Below, piece after piece: positions 1 through 10,471 of a stretch of 64,000 bases of DNA. The DNA is from Sporodiniella umbellata. Lineage: Eukaryota > Mucoromycota > Mucoromycetes > Mucorales > Rhizopodaceae. The DNA lies in contig JAIXMR010000051.1 of assembly GCA_025677835.1 (NCBI GenBank), positions 1-64,000 on the forward strand, read 5' to 3'. Each line of letters starts with the position of its first letter. The stretch's first letter is position 1. The position numbers were made by a program, and so were the translations under genes. The notes below the pieces were generated by a model. The model saw only the letters and a program-made list of their open reading frames with translations, made no database searches and was not told the DNA's origin.

Positions 1-297
1 AAGGACTGGCTAGAAAAGATATTCTGTTCTTTTTGTCTATTTTCTGTTGAGCAAACAAAAACTATTCAATATTAAAATGTACCTGAACTGGGTTTGGTTT
101 GCTTAACGAGGCCTAACTTTTGCCAGAAACGAGGTGAAGAAGACATTTATGAAAGGTATGGCTTTTTTTTTTTTTTTTTTTTTTGGAAAAAATTTCAAAA
201 ATAAAGAAAAAAGAAAAGAAAAGAACAAAAAGAATTGCTTTACCTTTTTGTATACACACAGTGTTTTTGCATTTTAAAAATAGAAATTTTTTTTTTT

Positions 298-525
298 TCA
301 CTGTAAAATAGAGTTTTCTTTGCTCCACCAATAAATGAATGATAGGAATTCTTGATAAAGGCACGCAAGTTTCAAATTAACCTCTCCAAATACTTGAGTT
401 TCTATAAAACAAGCTAGACTCTGTCTTTTAGCAATTGCCTCAATGAGTTCTTGAATGTCTGATTGTTAATTGCAGCTGATCTCTTATATCCTTGTTTAGC
501 AAACCCCTCTGTGTCTTGAGCAGCA
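298..525 (-). CDS. Candidate 3' exon(s) of an unrecognised gene, frame broken
   Basis: I do not recognise this. On the minus strand an open frame from about 458 down to a TGA at 298 encodes a plausible globular segment (begins DIQELIEAIAKRQS, later FGEVNLKLACLYQEF). Just upstream, about 525-460, another frame reads AQDTEGFAKQGYKRSAA. The two frames join sensibly only if one base is gained near 459; otherwise the second starts at an AATCAG acceptor after an unseen exon. A poly-A/T tract lies immediately upstream. It could be the last exon of a gene, a decayed pseudogene, or a sequence with a single-base error. Coding nature is inferred from amino-acid composition only. Confidence 0.28.
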
Positions 526-1915
526 AAAAAAAAAAAAAAAAAAAAAAAGACCGCGCTCAAGATCAAGGATAAAAAAAAATAGATTGTAAAAAGTCAAACG
601 CGAACGTTGTATGCATTTTACTGCTTTATTGTTGATTTCGATTGAAAGCAATTATTTGGTTTTTATTAAAATTGATAATGAAAATGTATATTGGAGGTAA
701 TACAAGTCTCAAACGTTCATTACCAAATAGCCCTTTTTATTTGGTTGTGTTCTGACTGAATGTTTAGATCGCCAACTTAGTGCATTTCTTTTTTTTAAAA
801 AAAAAAAAAGGTTTATGGCTGTGCCATGTTTATATACAATCTTTTATCACTATAAATGTTACTTAGAGAGGGGTTACCCAAGGAGACAAGTAGCGTACCT
901 TTTTTTTTTTTTTGTATGAGGGGGAGGGGGGGGGTGTTAATAGTAAACTGTTTCCATAGCAACATTATTAATCTCCGAGTTTACACATGCCAAAACCCAT
1001 GGCTGTGTGTTGGTAAACAGTGTGCCTTTTTCAGAAGGAACCCTATGCTTGATCATTGTACCTAATAATCTGGCGCAGTTGCCAACATAAACAATGACCT
1101 GTTTTTTCTATTATTATAATGACGATATTTATATATGTATGAAGATATTAAAACTCTAAAAAAAAGGTGGGTTTTTTTCTATCAACACGATAGCAACAGT
1201 TGCTTTATATTCAGATTTGCGTACGTTGTTTTCGTAGGGGAACAGTCAACATATAACTCGAGTAGGTCGGGAGTATTCTATTTAGCATACACAGCGCTTG
1301 TCAAATGAGTAAGAAAAAACACAAGCATCATAAAATCCTCTATCTGCTGTTAATAGCTTTTATTGAGTCCACTCTATTTATTTGATTACAAAACACCTGT
1401 GTCAAACCCAGACTTGCCCCTCTTTTGGGTTAGAGTACTTTGTGCAACCTCCTTTTTCTTTTTAAGCAAAAGATCAGTCAAGTGAGCTTTTGTCGTGTTA
1501 AAATCCTTCAAAAATCGCAAGGGCTAGGCACGCCACGGATATTTCTTTGGCGCATTATAAAGAACGTGACGCTAGCTTTTATTCAAACTGGATATTGAGC
1601 TTCTGAATTGAAGATTTTATTAAAGCCTTAAATGTGATACTTTTTATTATTTCAAGGTGTACCAATAATGAATAATAATAATAAAAAAAAAAAAAAGGAA
1701 AGAAAAAGGTATCTAACAATCTGAAGGGTATACGGCCTTTTTTTTTTTATCTGTTTTTTTTTTTTTTTTCTTTTTTTTTTTTCCATCTTTAAACAGAAAA
1801 ATCAAAGTAGAAAAAGAAACTATGTGTGTTGTTGTTCTGTTTTTTTCTTTAGATTTTCTTTAGTTGCTTTCTTTTAACTTTTCTTAATTTGTCTAATGAT
1901 GTTGAACGGTTTGTC
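526..1915. other. AT-rich intergenic DNA, no gene seen
   Basis: The stretch holds several long poly-A/poly-T tracts (about 524-548, 1684-1696, 1738-1781), a T-run fused to an A-run at about 790-809 and a G-rich run at about 920-934. No exon with convincing composition was found. It includes the 3' flank of the velvet gene. Confidence 0.6.
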
Positions 1916-3418
1916 TTATTTATCGTCATTGTATAGCCAGCCACTTGTATTTTGCTTGTTTTTTAAACCAGAGGGGTCTTTACGAACTGATATTTTGATG
2001 CCTTGTTGGGCAAAACGTATAGAGAGAGGAGAAGCTTCTAAAGAGGAATATGTTTTAAGATGGGAAAGCGCAAGATCAGAATAGACTTACGAACTACGCC
2101 AGGGTATTTTTTGGCAGTGTATACGGTAAACGGATCTGAGTAGACGACCTGAATCACGTGCGATAATTCATTTGTATTTACTTTTTGTTCATGTGGCCTA
2201 AGGATTCGGTTAATAAAAAGATAACGATTACAGATTTTTATAGTCACTTACATGCCGACGTTCACCAAAGAAAACTTGAGACGAAAGGTACCCTCGGTTC
2301 TTAAGCTAATGTCGTGAAAGACAAAGAAGATGCCCAGTTTATTTTCCAGATCGTACAGTTTGTTGGCTGAGACAACAGAGGAGCCCACCAGGTTTTTTAG
2401 TTTGCTGGTTCTTGGATTTCGGTCATCTTCCGAAGACGAAAAGACAACTACTTGTGACACAGGCACAGAGTGACCTACCCTGGATACATTTGAAGCGGAT
2501 GTAGCAGGCTCTCCTGTCTGTAAACACGAATCACACATCACAACAAGGAAAGTCACATCAAAGTTTCTATAGTCACACACAAACACACACAACACACACA
2601 GCACACACACACAATAACGTGTAAGCAATATCAGTAAAAGAGAAAAAAAAAAAAAACAATATGCAGTATATATATGTATATATATATATATGTATGTATA
2701 TGGCTTACTCTGGATCAACCGGATTCCCTTCTGTATCTTTAACAGACAATCGAAGGATAGGTGCTGGTACAATTGGTCTTCTGTCTTTATCGCCAAATCC
2801 ACACATTCTAGCCCTTGAAGGTTGTTGAACGATCTTCAAGTCGTACTGGAAGCTATTTCTTGATAAAACATTTTTATTGACATGATTAAAAAATAAAAAT
2901 AAAAATAAAATAAAATAAAAACCCAGAAAGAAACAATAGGAAACAATAAAAAACAAGCATATAGAATCAAATAAGCTCACTTACTTTTTGGTTTTTGTAC
3001 TGGAAGGCTGGTAAAAACGGTCCAGGGTGTTTTTGGTATCGATAGGAGGTGGGGATGTATGAACATGAGCCAAATCGATAAGTTCACTAAAAATGTCTTG
3101 TTCTTCTCTTGACTGCTGAGTATAAAAGTCGCTGGCTGGATAAGGTGTTGACATGAGCTCATTAGCATCCTGTGTTGACATGTAGTTAGAATGTGGCGGG
3201 CCCAGTCCAAAAGGGTCTGCTGGATGGTTGTCGTAATTGGCATGAAGAAAATTGTGCTCTTCTTGGCTGAACTCGGTTTGATCCAGCGGAAACTGAGATG
3301 TGCCACAAAAGAAGTCTAAAGGGTAATTGATAGGCGGTTCATTGGTGTTGAGCGAGTTTCCCTGCTTTGAATGCCCTTGGTGATGGTTGTATGTACGCTC
3401 CTTGTTGTTTCCGCTCAT
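1916..3418 (-). CDS. Velvet-domain transcriptional regulator
   Basis: Velvet proteins are fungal DNA-binding regulators with a Rel-like fold that control development and secondary metabolism, often as dimers and with a LaeA-type methyltransferase. The start is MSGNNKERTYN at 3418. Exon 1 (to 2985) is a polar, low-complexity leader. Exon 2 (2852-2709) begins the velvet domain with IVQQPSRARMCGFGDKDRRP. Exon 3 (about 2517-2252) has GIFFVFHDISLRTEGTFRLK. Exon 4 (2197-2091) has YSDPFTVYTAKKYPG. Exon 5 (2037-1916) ends the domain with SIRFAQQGIKISVRKDP and stops at TAA. Introns 1, 3 and 4 close in phase. The exon 2/3 junction does not (phase-2 donor, phase-0 acceptor), so that boundary is unresolved or one base is wrong. 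Which velvet subfamily it belongs to is not clear. Confidence 0.9.
2573..2700. repeat. CA/TG and TA microsatellites in a velvet-gene intron
   Basis: An imperfect CA repeat (2573-2613), a poly-A run and a TA-rich tract (about 2668-2700) fill the intron between velvet exons 2 and 3. Confidence 0.85.
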
Positions 3419-3641
3419 AGGATAGAAACAAGTAAACAAAAGAAAATTTTAAATGGCGTAAAAGGGCTGTGGTGGTACTTGGACGTGCTCGAAAGTTGGC
3501 GGTTGAGTATTGGCAACAAACAACGTCTTATAAAACCAAAATCACAAAAAAAAAAAAAAAAAAAAAAGAGAAAAGGAGAAAAAAAGTTTTTTTGGAAAAA
3601 AAAAAACTTCAAAACATTTTAAAGTATTTTTAGTTGTGCAA

Positions 3642-3672
<31 letters not shown>

Positions 3673-5069
3673 GAAATATGCCAGCTTATTTAATGGCCAA
3701 AAAAAAAGGGGATACACATACCAGCGCGCTGCTAGTGTTTTTCGGCAGAAATGTCAGAACTCACGTTTCTTGGTATTGCAGCTGTAAAGCCATTGGTTTT
3801 TATTGTTCGCGTACGGTAAATTGGGTTGTGCCCTTTTTTTTTTTCCTTGTTGTTCTTTTTTCTCGGTCTTGCTTATCTCTATTCCCATCTCCGATAGAAC
3901 AAGTTTATAGCCTTTGTTTTGACTAGACTGACAGCCTGCTATTCTTAAAAGCCTTAATTTATCTTTTGAGAAAGCCATCCGCTTTTTCTGTTCTTACTCT
4001 CTTTTTTTTGTTCAAGACAACGAAAGAAAAGAAAAGAGAGCAAAGATACGGCTTTGGGATAAACGTTATTTACAATTACAAATAGAAAGGCTTTTTACTT
4101 GCTAAAATAAAACTCCTTTTTCTTTACTCTTCCAACTCATTTCATATGAAACTAACAAGGGAAAATACACATAGCAACCATAAACAAAGCAAGTAACACC
4201 TGGTTTTTTTTTGTAATGGTATCTACGAGCTATTCACAAAACTTCTTTTCAATGACTATTGTTTTTATTTTTTTTTATTTTAAGCTTTCCCCCCTTAAAA
4301 AAAAAAAGCAGATATAAAATTGAAGGTTGTACAGCTGACTTTCGTTACCAGGCTGTTGGGTTCACCAATCAAAATGAGCTATTGGCTTCCTTGGGATAAG
4401 TTTTTAGAGGTAGACAGCCATACCCAAAAAAAAAAAAAGTATGTCGCGTTCTCATCAAAGTGTTGACGCAAAGTCAAAAGGAAACTTTGATTGATATATA
4501 CTTGTTTTGCTTTTATTTTTGCTTTTTTTTTTGGCTTAATCTCAAAAGGGTTTACGTGTCTTTCAGGAAACGTTTTTGAGAATAAAATTTTTTTTGGATC
4601 CCTTTATTAGCAAATTTCTCAGAGATTCCGAATAAAAGCCTATGTACTATGGAGAGTCTGACAGTATCTATAGGTTGGTAGATAATACCGTTAGTATAGA
4701 AAATTATGCCATTATTATTGTTTTTTTTTTTTTTTTTTTTTTTGTTATTTCTCTGCCATTCAAAACAATACTCAATACCTTGACAGTGCCACAATATATA
4801 AGCACAAAAACACAATGTGTGGGGTTGTTTTGAATTTTGAGAAGGCGTACTTTTTTCTGTAGTCAAAGAGATTATTTGTACTCAAGAAAACCGGTTTCTT
4901 GTTTCCCTTTGTATTTTTTTACTTGTATAATTGGCTATTGCTGTAGATCAGAGAGGCAAGTAATTGTTTTTTTTTTTTTAAAAAAAAAAAAAAAACCTCT
5001 GAACTGGAGTGTTCTTCCAGTTGAAAGTAAACTTGTAGTTTTGTACTTTTTCAAGAAAGCTAAACATCA

Positions 5070-5320
5070 TGGATGTATCAAAGCACTATAGTAAGCTGTT
5101 GTTAAATACGTATGCAAAATAAGAATACAAAAAGATGGCGCTATGCCTCTGTCATTGTGCTCGACTTGACCTACAACCATTAAAATGGAGTGATTACCAA
5201 AAAGTATTGAAATTTTGGTGACGTAGGCCAATCGATCGATTGTCTGCATAAAATCCGAAATGGCAACACCATTACTCACTGTACCTTTTATAATTTGGCC
5301 ACATACCCCTGTTCACCACA
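5070..5320 (-). CDS. Weak candidate exon, unrecognised
   Basis: On the minus strand an AACAG acceptor at about 5315 opens a frame that reads VCGQIIKGTVSNGVAISDF and continues through TIDRLAYVTKISILFG and VVGQVEHNDRGIAPS to a stop near 5070. The composition looks like protein rather than random AT-rich DNA, and the last 25 residues are less convincing. No start or partner exon was found. It may be a relic of a gene or mobile element. Confidence 0.2.
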
Positions 5321-6022
5321 TAATGTGAGACACATACAATGCTTTGAATATTCGTGTAGTCCTGTTTTGTTTATTAAACCAAAACGTTACATTGTAGGTA
5401 TACCCTAGTCCCCTTAACAAATCAAGCATCTTTAACGCAATTCTATTCAAATCAACCTTGAGTTTTGTTAACTATGGAATCAAAGAGACAATGAGCGGCT
5501 TTTCTTAAAAAATACCACTTGAGTATGACAGACTAATCAGTTGAGAATACGCTTTTATTAAAGTAGCTTGTCTATTGTCGAAATTCGAAAGGGCAAAAGT
5601 GAATCCATTGAATAGAACTAGAAAACAAAGCTTATAAAGGTAAGCGCCTTTGTATCTTGCTGAAAAAAAAACCAGTTTAAGCATCTTGAGAAAACATACA
5701 TGTCTTCTTTACTATCCTAGCTTCGGGCGAGATTTCCTTTTCAATTCTTTTTTTTTTTTTTTGGCTCATCAGATCTTGAAAACAAAAAATACGGATATCT
5801 TGATAGCCTAAGATGGTAATAATGCCAATACGATTATAAAAAAAAAAACACACAAGAATCGAAAACGAGTTTTTATCACATTTGATTCCAAATAGGTTTG
5901 CAATTTTCCTATACACATATATATACATAAAGGCTCTTTATAGAGGGTGTACTACTCTATTAGGGCTCTATCCTTTTGCCGTACGTTTATTTTTTCTTCT
6001 TTTTTTTTACGTGTGCATTTCA

Positions 6023-6332
6023 ATGGCTGAATATACAGTATCGGATCTATCTATGTAAGGATTGGTTATTTACATCTTCTTCATATACTTTGGTCAGGTG
6101 GCATTATTTTGAGCTAAGCAAAACGTATACGGTAGACTATGAGTTGTTCTGGGTATGGCGTGAGTAAAGTAATCGCAGAGACAAGATCGCAAGTCAAAGC
6201 ACTTCATGAAGTATCTCTTCGGGTAAATATTTAAAAGCATAGTAATGGAAAAATTTTGTTTTACAAATCAAGGCACAGGCACCAGATTCTATTGCTTTTG
6301 CTATTTTTGAACCGACTTGTTTCGATTTATGA
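6023..6332 (+). CDS. Candidate small multi-exon gene with a frame break
   Basis: ATG at 6023 opens MAEYTVSDLS. A 43-nt intron (6055-6097, GTAAGG...TCAG) joins in phase to a frame reading MWHYFELSKTYTVDYELFW. This frame hits TAA near 6166, but the next frame continues with VIAETRSQVKALHEVSLR to 6222. A 50-nt intron (6223-6272) then joins in phase to AQAPDSIAFAIFEPTCF and a stop at 6332. Two clean introns and protein-like composition argue for a real or formerly real gene of about 70 residues; the one-base shift near 6160-6170 argues for decay or an error. The product is not recognised. Confidence 0.3.
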
Positions 6333-7548
6333 AATGCTTCTTATTTGTCACCTTCTACTGTACTTTGCATCATTTATTTTTGTAGTTATAAGGATCAGAA
6401 TAAATGACCAAGGGATACGATCGCTATTTCTGGGCATGAGAAGTTAAAGTTTGTAAACTTGACCAATATGAAAAAATAAAACAAAAATGAAAGACTCCTT
6501 ATTTCTCGAAAACTATTTGGGTCAAATAGCCCTGTATCGCAAACGTTTAATCAAAGTGTTTCTGTTCTTCCCAAACCAACAGTACAAGACACAAGCTTGC
6601 TAAAAATGTGTGAAAACCTAAAAAAGTGGTTTGACTAGGCGATCGAACAAGGCTTAAAGACATTTCTGCACACCAGCGTGGCCACAGGATTCTATATTTG
6701 TATATTTATAATTCTGCAGAAAGAAAGAAAAAGGGAAAGCGTTAAGGCAAAACGACTTTAAAAGTCAATTTGAGTCAATTCTCAATATGGAAAGGGTAAA
6801 AAGTGGCCTTATTGTTTTATTTTTAAGCCTGTCCTTTTTACAAGTCAGAGTTGAATTGATCCCACATGAGGCATGGAGATATGTGTCTATATTTTTATAT
6901 ATCTATATATACATATTCCATCCTCTTTTAAGTTGGCCACCTTTTTTTTTTTTTTTTTTTTTTTTTGAAAACTAGAGGGTGCTTTTTAATACAAAACAGC
7001 TTGCACTTTGTATACATTCTAGAATTCCTGGTATTTATTATTTCAAAAAAGAAAGCGGTCAAGATCGATCAAAATAGACTTTATATGTCGATCTGTCAGT
7101 TTAAAAAGTTTTTTTTTTTTTTTTTTTTTTTTTTCAATATTTGCTTTCTTGTATTTTGTACGATCCATGCTTTTGGATAATTTTGAATTAGTCAAAAATG
7201 TGATACACAACCTGTTTTTTTATTTATTTCTTTATTCATTATAGAACAAGAGTAAAATTTGGGAGAAAGGGTTTTTAATAAATTGCATGTCTCTTGGTTA
7301 AGCACTGTTGAAACCTCCCTGATAATTGTACAACACGATAGTTATTTCTTGAATTCTTTTTCCGCCAAAGTAAAGAAAAAAAGTGGTACGATGTCTTCAA
7401 TAACCGCATGAACGTCATTCTTTTTAAACAAAGGGGAGGGAGGGGGGGGGAGAGTTACGTATGTATGTATGTGTGTTTACTATTATTTTTATTACAAATA
7501 TATACAAGTCAAAGCATGCTTATCGTAAAATACAGAAAAAAACATTTT

Positions 7549-8718
7549 TCAAGATAAATAAGGCTTCTGAGCAATCGAACGATGCCAATTAATATAGGAG
7601 TGATGAGAAGACCATTCAGTCAAAATCTTATGAAGGCATTCATCGTATTTTGTTTTGCTTTTGTTTACAAACCATGGTTTGAGAGATTGATATAGCAAGA
7701 GATGTTGCATAGCAGAAGCTCTGGCATATTCTGAACAGATTGTTTTCTCTGTACTGACTTGTTTAGGCGATTTGCTGTGACCCCACCCAAGTGGTACGGA
7801 TTGGAAATCACTTTGAATGCTACGAAATCCACCTGTGGCTAAGAGCGAGGAAAGCTTGTGGGAAATAAAAGGATCATGTTGCTTTTGATAGAAGGCCTGG
7901 ATCACTAAATCAGTTGTTAGTTACAATGTCTATAGTTTTTTTTTTTCTTTTACATGACTTACATGTATCAATCAAGAAATCTTCTTCACTTGAGCTGCTT
8001 TGTGTTTCAATGTTCTATTAAAGAAGTGTAAATAAAAGAACTACTATTCAAAAACAAGAAAACCTACGGGCTCTACCAATTCAATCCAACCTCCAGGCTT
8101 AAGAACACGGTAGTATTCAGCCAACAGCGTGTTCCAGTCAGCGCGGGGAATTTCCCAGTTGGCGTCTCTCTGAAAGATATAGTCCACACTATTATCAGCA
8201 AATGGGAGCTGGTAGCGATCTAGAGCCAAGAAACGACAGTTCTGGGGCTTGATCTCTTGTGGAAACAAAGCATAAGGGTCGATACCAATGAATTGAGTTT
8301 GTGGAAACTGAATGGCCATTTCCATAGTCCATGTGCCTGAGCCACATCCCATGTCTAGCACGAGTTTAGTCCGTCTTGAGAAAGGAGCAGAAAAGTCTCC
8401 GTTAAAGGCTGTGCGCAAGATATAATGTTGTGATACCATGCGGTCAATTTCGTTCTCATCTTTTGGCAGAAAAGATCGGTTCAGGCTTTTAAACAAATGG
8501 CTTAAAGACCCTTTACGGCCCATAGAAAAAAAGTCATTAGGGGTTGGTTTCTTCATTGGATTCTTCCGACTAGGTATAGTTTCTGAAAACATACGTCGAT
8601 TAATAAGTTGCATGGCGTCTTTAGGTTGATAAAGTGAAACACTAGGCATTGGGATTTTTCTCTTTTTAATAGACAAAAAACAGACTGAAATAGAGCAGTC
8701 CTTTTTATACTCTTTCAT
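7549..8718 (-). CDS. SAM-dependent methyltransferase, LaeA/UMTA-like
   Basis: This is a class I S-adenosylmethionine methyltransferase. Motif I is VLDMGCGSGTW; the acidic ribose-binding turn is FIGIDPY. These are followed by LPFADNSVDYIFQRD and the post-motif YYRVLKPGGWIELVEP. The arrangement matches the large fungal UMTA/LaeA-like group. The exons are 8718 (or MPSVSLYQ at 8649) to 8068, 8014-7963 and 7904-7549. Introns of 53 nt (donor GTAGGT) and 58 nt give continuous phase. The second start is preferred because the first 23 residues are Lys/Cys-rich and unlike a conserved N-terminus. The last exon completes the Rossmann domain (LLATGGFRSIQSDF). Proximity to the velvet gene recalls the velvet-LaeA partnership of ascomycetes, but the substrate and any interaction are unknown. 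Confidence 0.85.
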
Positions 8719-9073
8719 TTCAGGGGCTATTTAAAAAAAAAAAAAAAAAAACAAAGATCGTAGCATTGTTACACTGTCAAAACACATGCCTCACACACTT
8801 TACAAGATAATAAAAAAAAAACAACCTTCTGATTAAAAGCCTATTCATTCTGCTTTTCATTATTTAAATACAAATAAAGTTTATAAGATAAATATATTAA
8901 GCAACCTTACGCTTTTCTAGTTTATTCTCGTTTTCATTTGTCTTTTGTTTTTATTTTGTTTCTGGTGTTTATTGTTTTACTTTCTCTGTCTTGCATTTTT
9001 TTTTTCTTTTTTCCCCTTTCTTCTCCTCTCTTTTTTAACCCCCCCTAAAAACACGCTTTAAAAGAAGAGGCCT
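8719..9073. other. Intergenic, promoter side of methyltransferase and 3' flank of SR gene
   Basis: 355 bases, T-rich, with short poly-A and pyrimidine stretches (for example around 9000-9030). Nothing coding was seen. Confidence 0.7.
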
Positions 9074-10035
9074 TCAAGAGGAATAGTTTCCGTCTTCAGG
9101 TGTTTGGCTCCTCGAACGGCTCATTTCCTTGGAACGTCTATCTTCACTTCTTTCTCTGCTGGGCGAACGGCTATCGCGAGCAGGACTAGCTTGACGGGAT
9201 TGACTTTCGACTGAATCACGTCTGGCCTCACGTCTGGGCGAGCGAGAGTCACGTCTGGGTGAGCGGGAGTCGCGTCTAGAAGAGCGATTGCTGCGTTCGG
9301 GCGAAGGAGAACGACGTTTGGGTGAGCGGGATCGGCTATCTCTACGTGAGCGTAACACAGATCGAGATCTTCTACGCGAATTGTATCTATCACGACTGTG
9401 GCTACGTCGTTTACGGTCTCGACTAGAGCTACGATCTCCTTTACGGCGGCTACTGCTACTAAAAATAAAAATTGAAAAAAGGGTCAGTTCATTTTTCTTT
9501 CCGGCTTCTTGGACACTCACTTTTCACAATAGCGGGCCCAATGGCCACGCTGGCCACACTTGAAGCAATCTGAGTCACTCTCTTTACGTTCGCCCTTAGC
9601 TCTTTCTACTGCAATGCGAACGCCATCAATTTTCTTTTATGAATAAGAGAGAATGATTTTAAATTTCTAACTTTTTCTTTTTTTTTTTTTTTTTTTTTTT
9701 TTTTTCATTAAGTTTACCATGCCGTCAATTTCTTTCATAGCATTTCTAGCATCTTCTGAATTTTCAAAATCAACGAAACCAAAGGCTATTATTTTTCATC
9801 AAAAACACGTTAAAAAGAAAGATGAAAAAAAAACGGTTAGAAAAAAAAAAAAAAAAACATTGGCACGCAGGCACACACGTCACCCCAACCAACAACACAA
9901 ATAATAAAAAGTTCATTTACCAAATTTGCTTCCTCTTTTCACTTTGCATTCCACAATCTTGCCATGTTTTTCAAAAAGCTCTTCAAGTTCTCGGTTATCG
10001 AAATCGGAAGGTAATCGGCCAACAAATAAAGACAT
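9074..10035 (-). CDS. SR splicing factor (RRM, CCHC zinc knuckle, RS tail)
   Basis: A serine/arginine-rich pre-mRNA splicing protein of 226 residues. Four exons close in phase: 10035-9921, 9785-9718, 9633-9521 and 9458-9074. The RRM fills residues 1 to about 75, with RNP2 LFVGRLP at the N-terminus and RNP1 FGFVDF across the first junction. A CX2CX4HX4C zinc knuckle follows (C84, C87, H92, C97). The rest is an RS domain with many RS/SR dipeptides. This order resembles SRSF7 (9G8) and plant RSZ proteins; family members act in the nucleus in splice-site selection and mRNA export. The start is the first ATG in frame with RNP2. The antisense and shifted frames over the RS tail are shadows. Confidence 0.92.
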
Positions 10036-10471
10036 CTCTTCAAAAAAAGGTTTTGATTTACTACGAAAATAAATAAAAAATTATAGAAAATAAAAAATGA
10101 AAATAAAAATTAACACCAAGCTTGTATTAACTTTAAATTTTTTTTTTTTCTTTTTTCTTTTGCAGTAGTATTTTTGAAATTCAGTTCATTTCCATTTTTT
10201 TCTTTGTTTTTTGTTTTAATTTACGTGTTCTAATCCGATATGAATAAAAGCAAGAGACAACAGCGTTTGAAAAGTATTTTGAAATGAGGCTTTTCTTTTT
10301 CTTGCTTAAAAAATATCTCACTTTGAGTCAGAACGTGTATCATTTGATTCAAAGCTAATATGGTGTTTCGAGTCAAAATGATTCCTTCCTTTTCTGTGGC
10401 TTTGAATTTTTTTTCATATAAAATAAAATCCAGATGATTTCTCTTTTTCTTTTTTTAACTACAAACAAAAA
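10036..10471. promoter_or_regulatory. Divergent promoter region between SR factor and GlyRS genes
   Basis: 436 bases between two start codons on opposite strands. Very AT-rich, with poly-T stretches near 10138-10162 and a TATAAAATAAA-like element at about 10416. It must hold both promoters if the annotated starts are right; no specific factor sites are claimed. Confidence 0.55.

Larger units (their letters stand above)
3440..7548. other. 4.1-kb AT-rich interval, no firm gene
   Basis: It separates the velvet gene from the methyltransferase gene. It contains many homopolymer tracts (about 3546-3567, 3643-3672, 4722-4743, 6942-6966, 7110-7134), a T-run/A-run junction at about 4967-4995 and a G-rich run at 7433-7451. 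Two weak coding candidates inside it (5070-5320 and 6023-6332) are listed separately. Open frames over the T-tracts encode poly-Phe and are not real. Confidence 0.6.

Noticed and set aside
1..75. Open frame from the first base to TAA at about 73
   Set aside because: Only 24 codons; could be the end of a truncated gene, but nothing supports it.
3415..7180. Open frames rich in poly-Phe, poly-Lys or Tyr/Ile (for example at 3415-3612 and 6787-7180)
   Set aside because: They are translations of homopolymer and TA tracts and have no splice partners or conserved composition.
9121..9563. Arg-rich and Ala/Val-rich frames over the SR-protein tail
   Set aside because: Other-frame readings of RS repeats.
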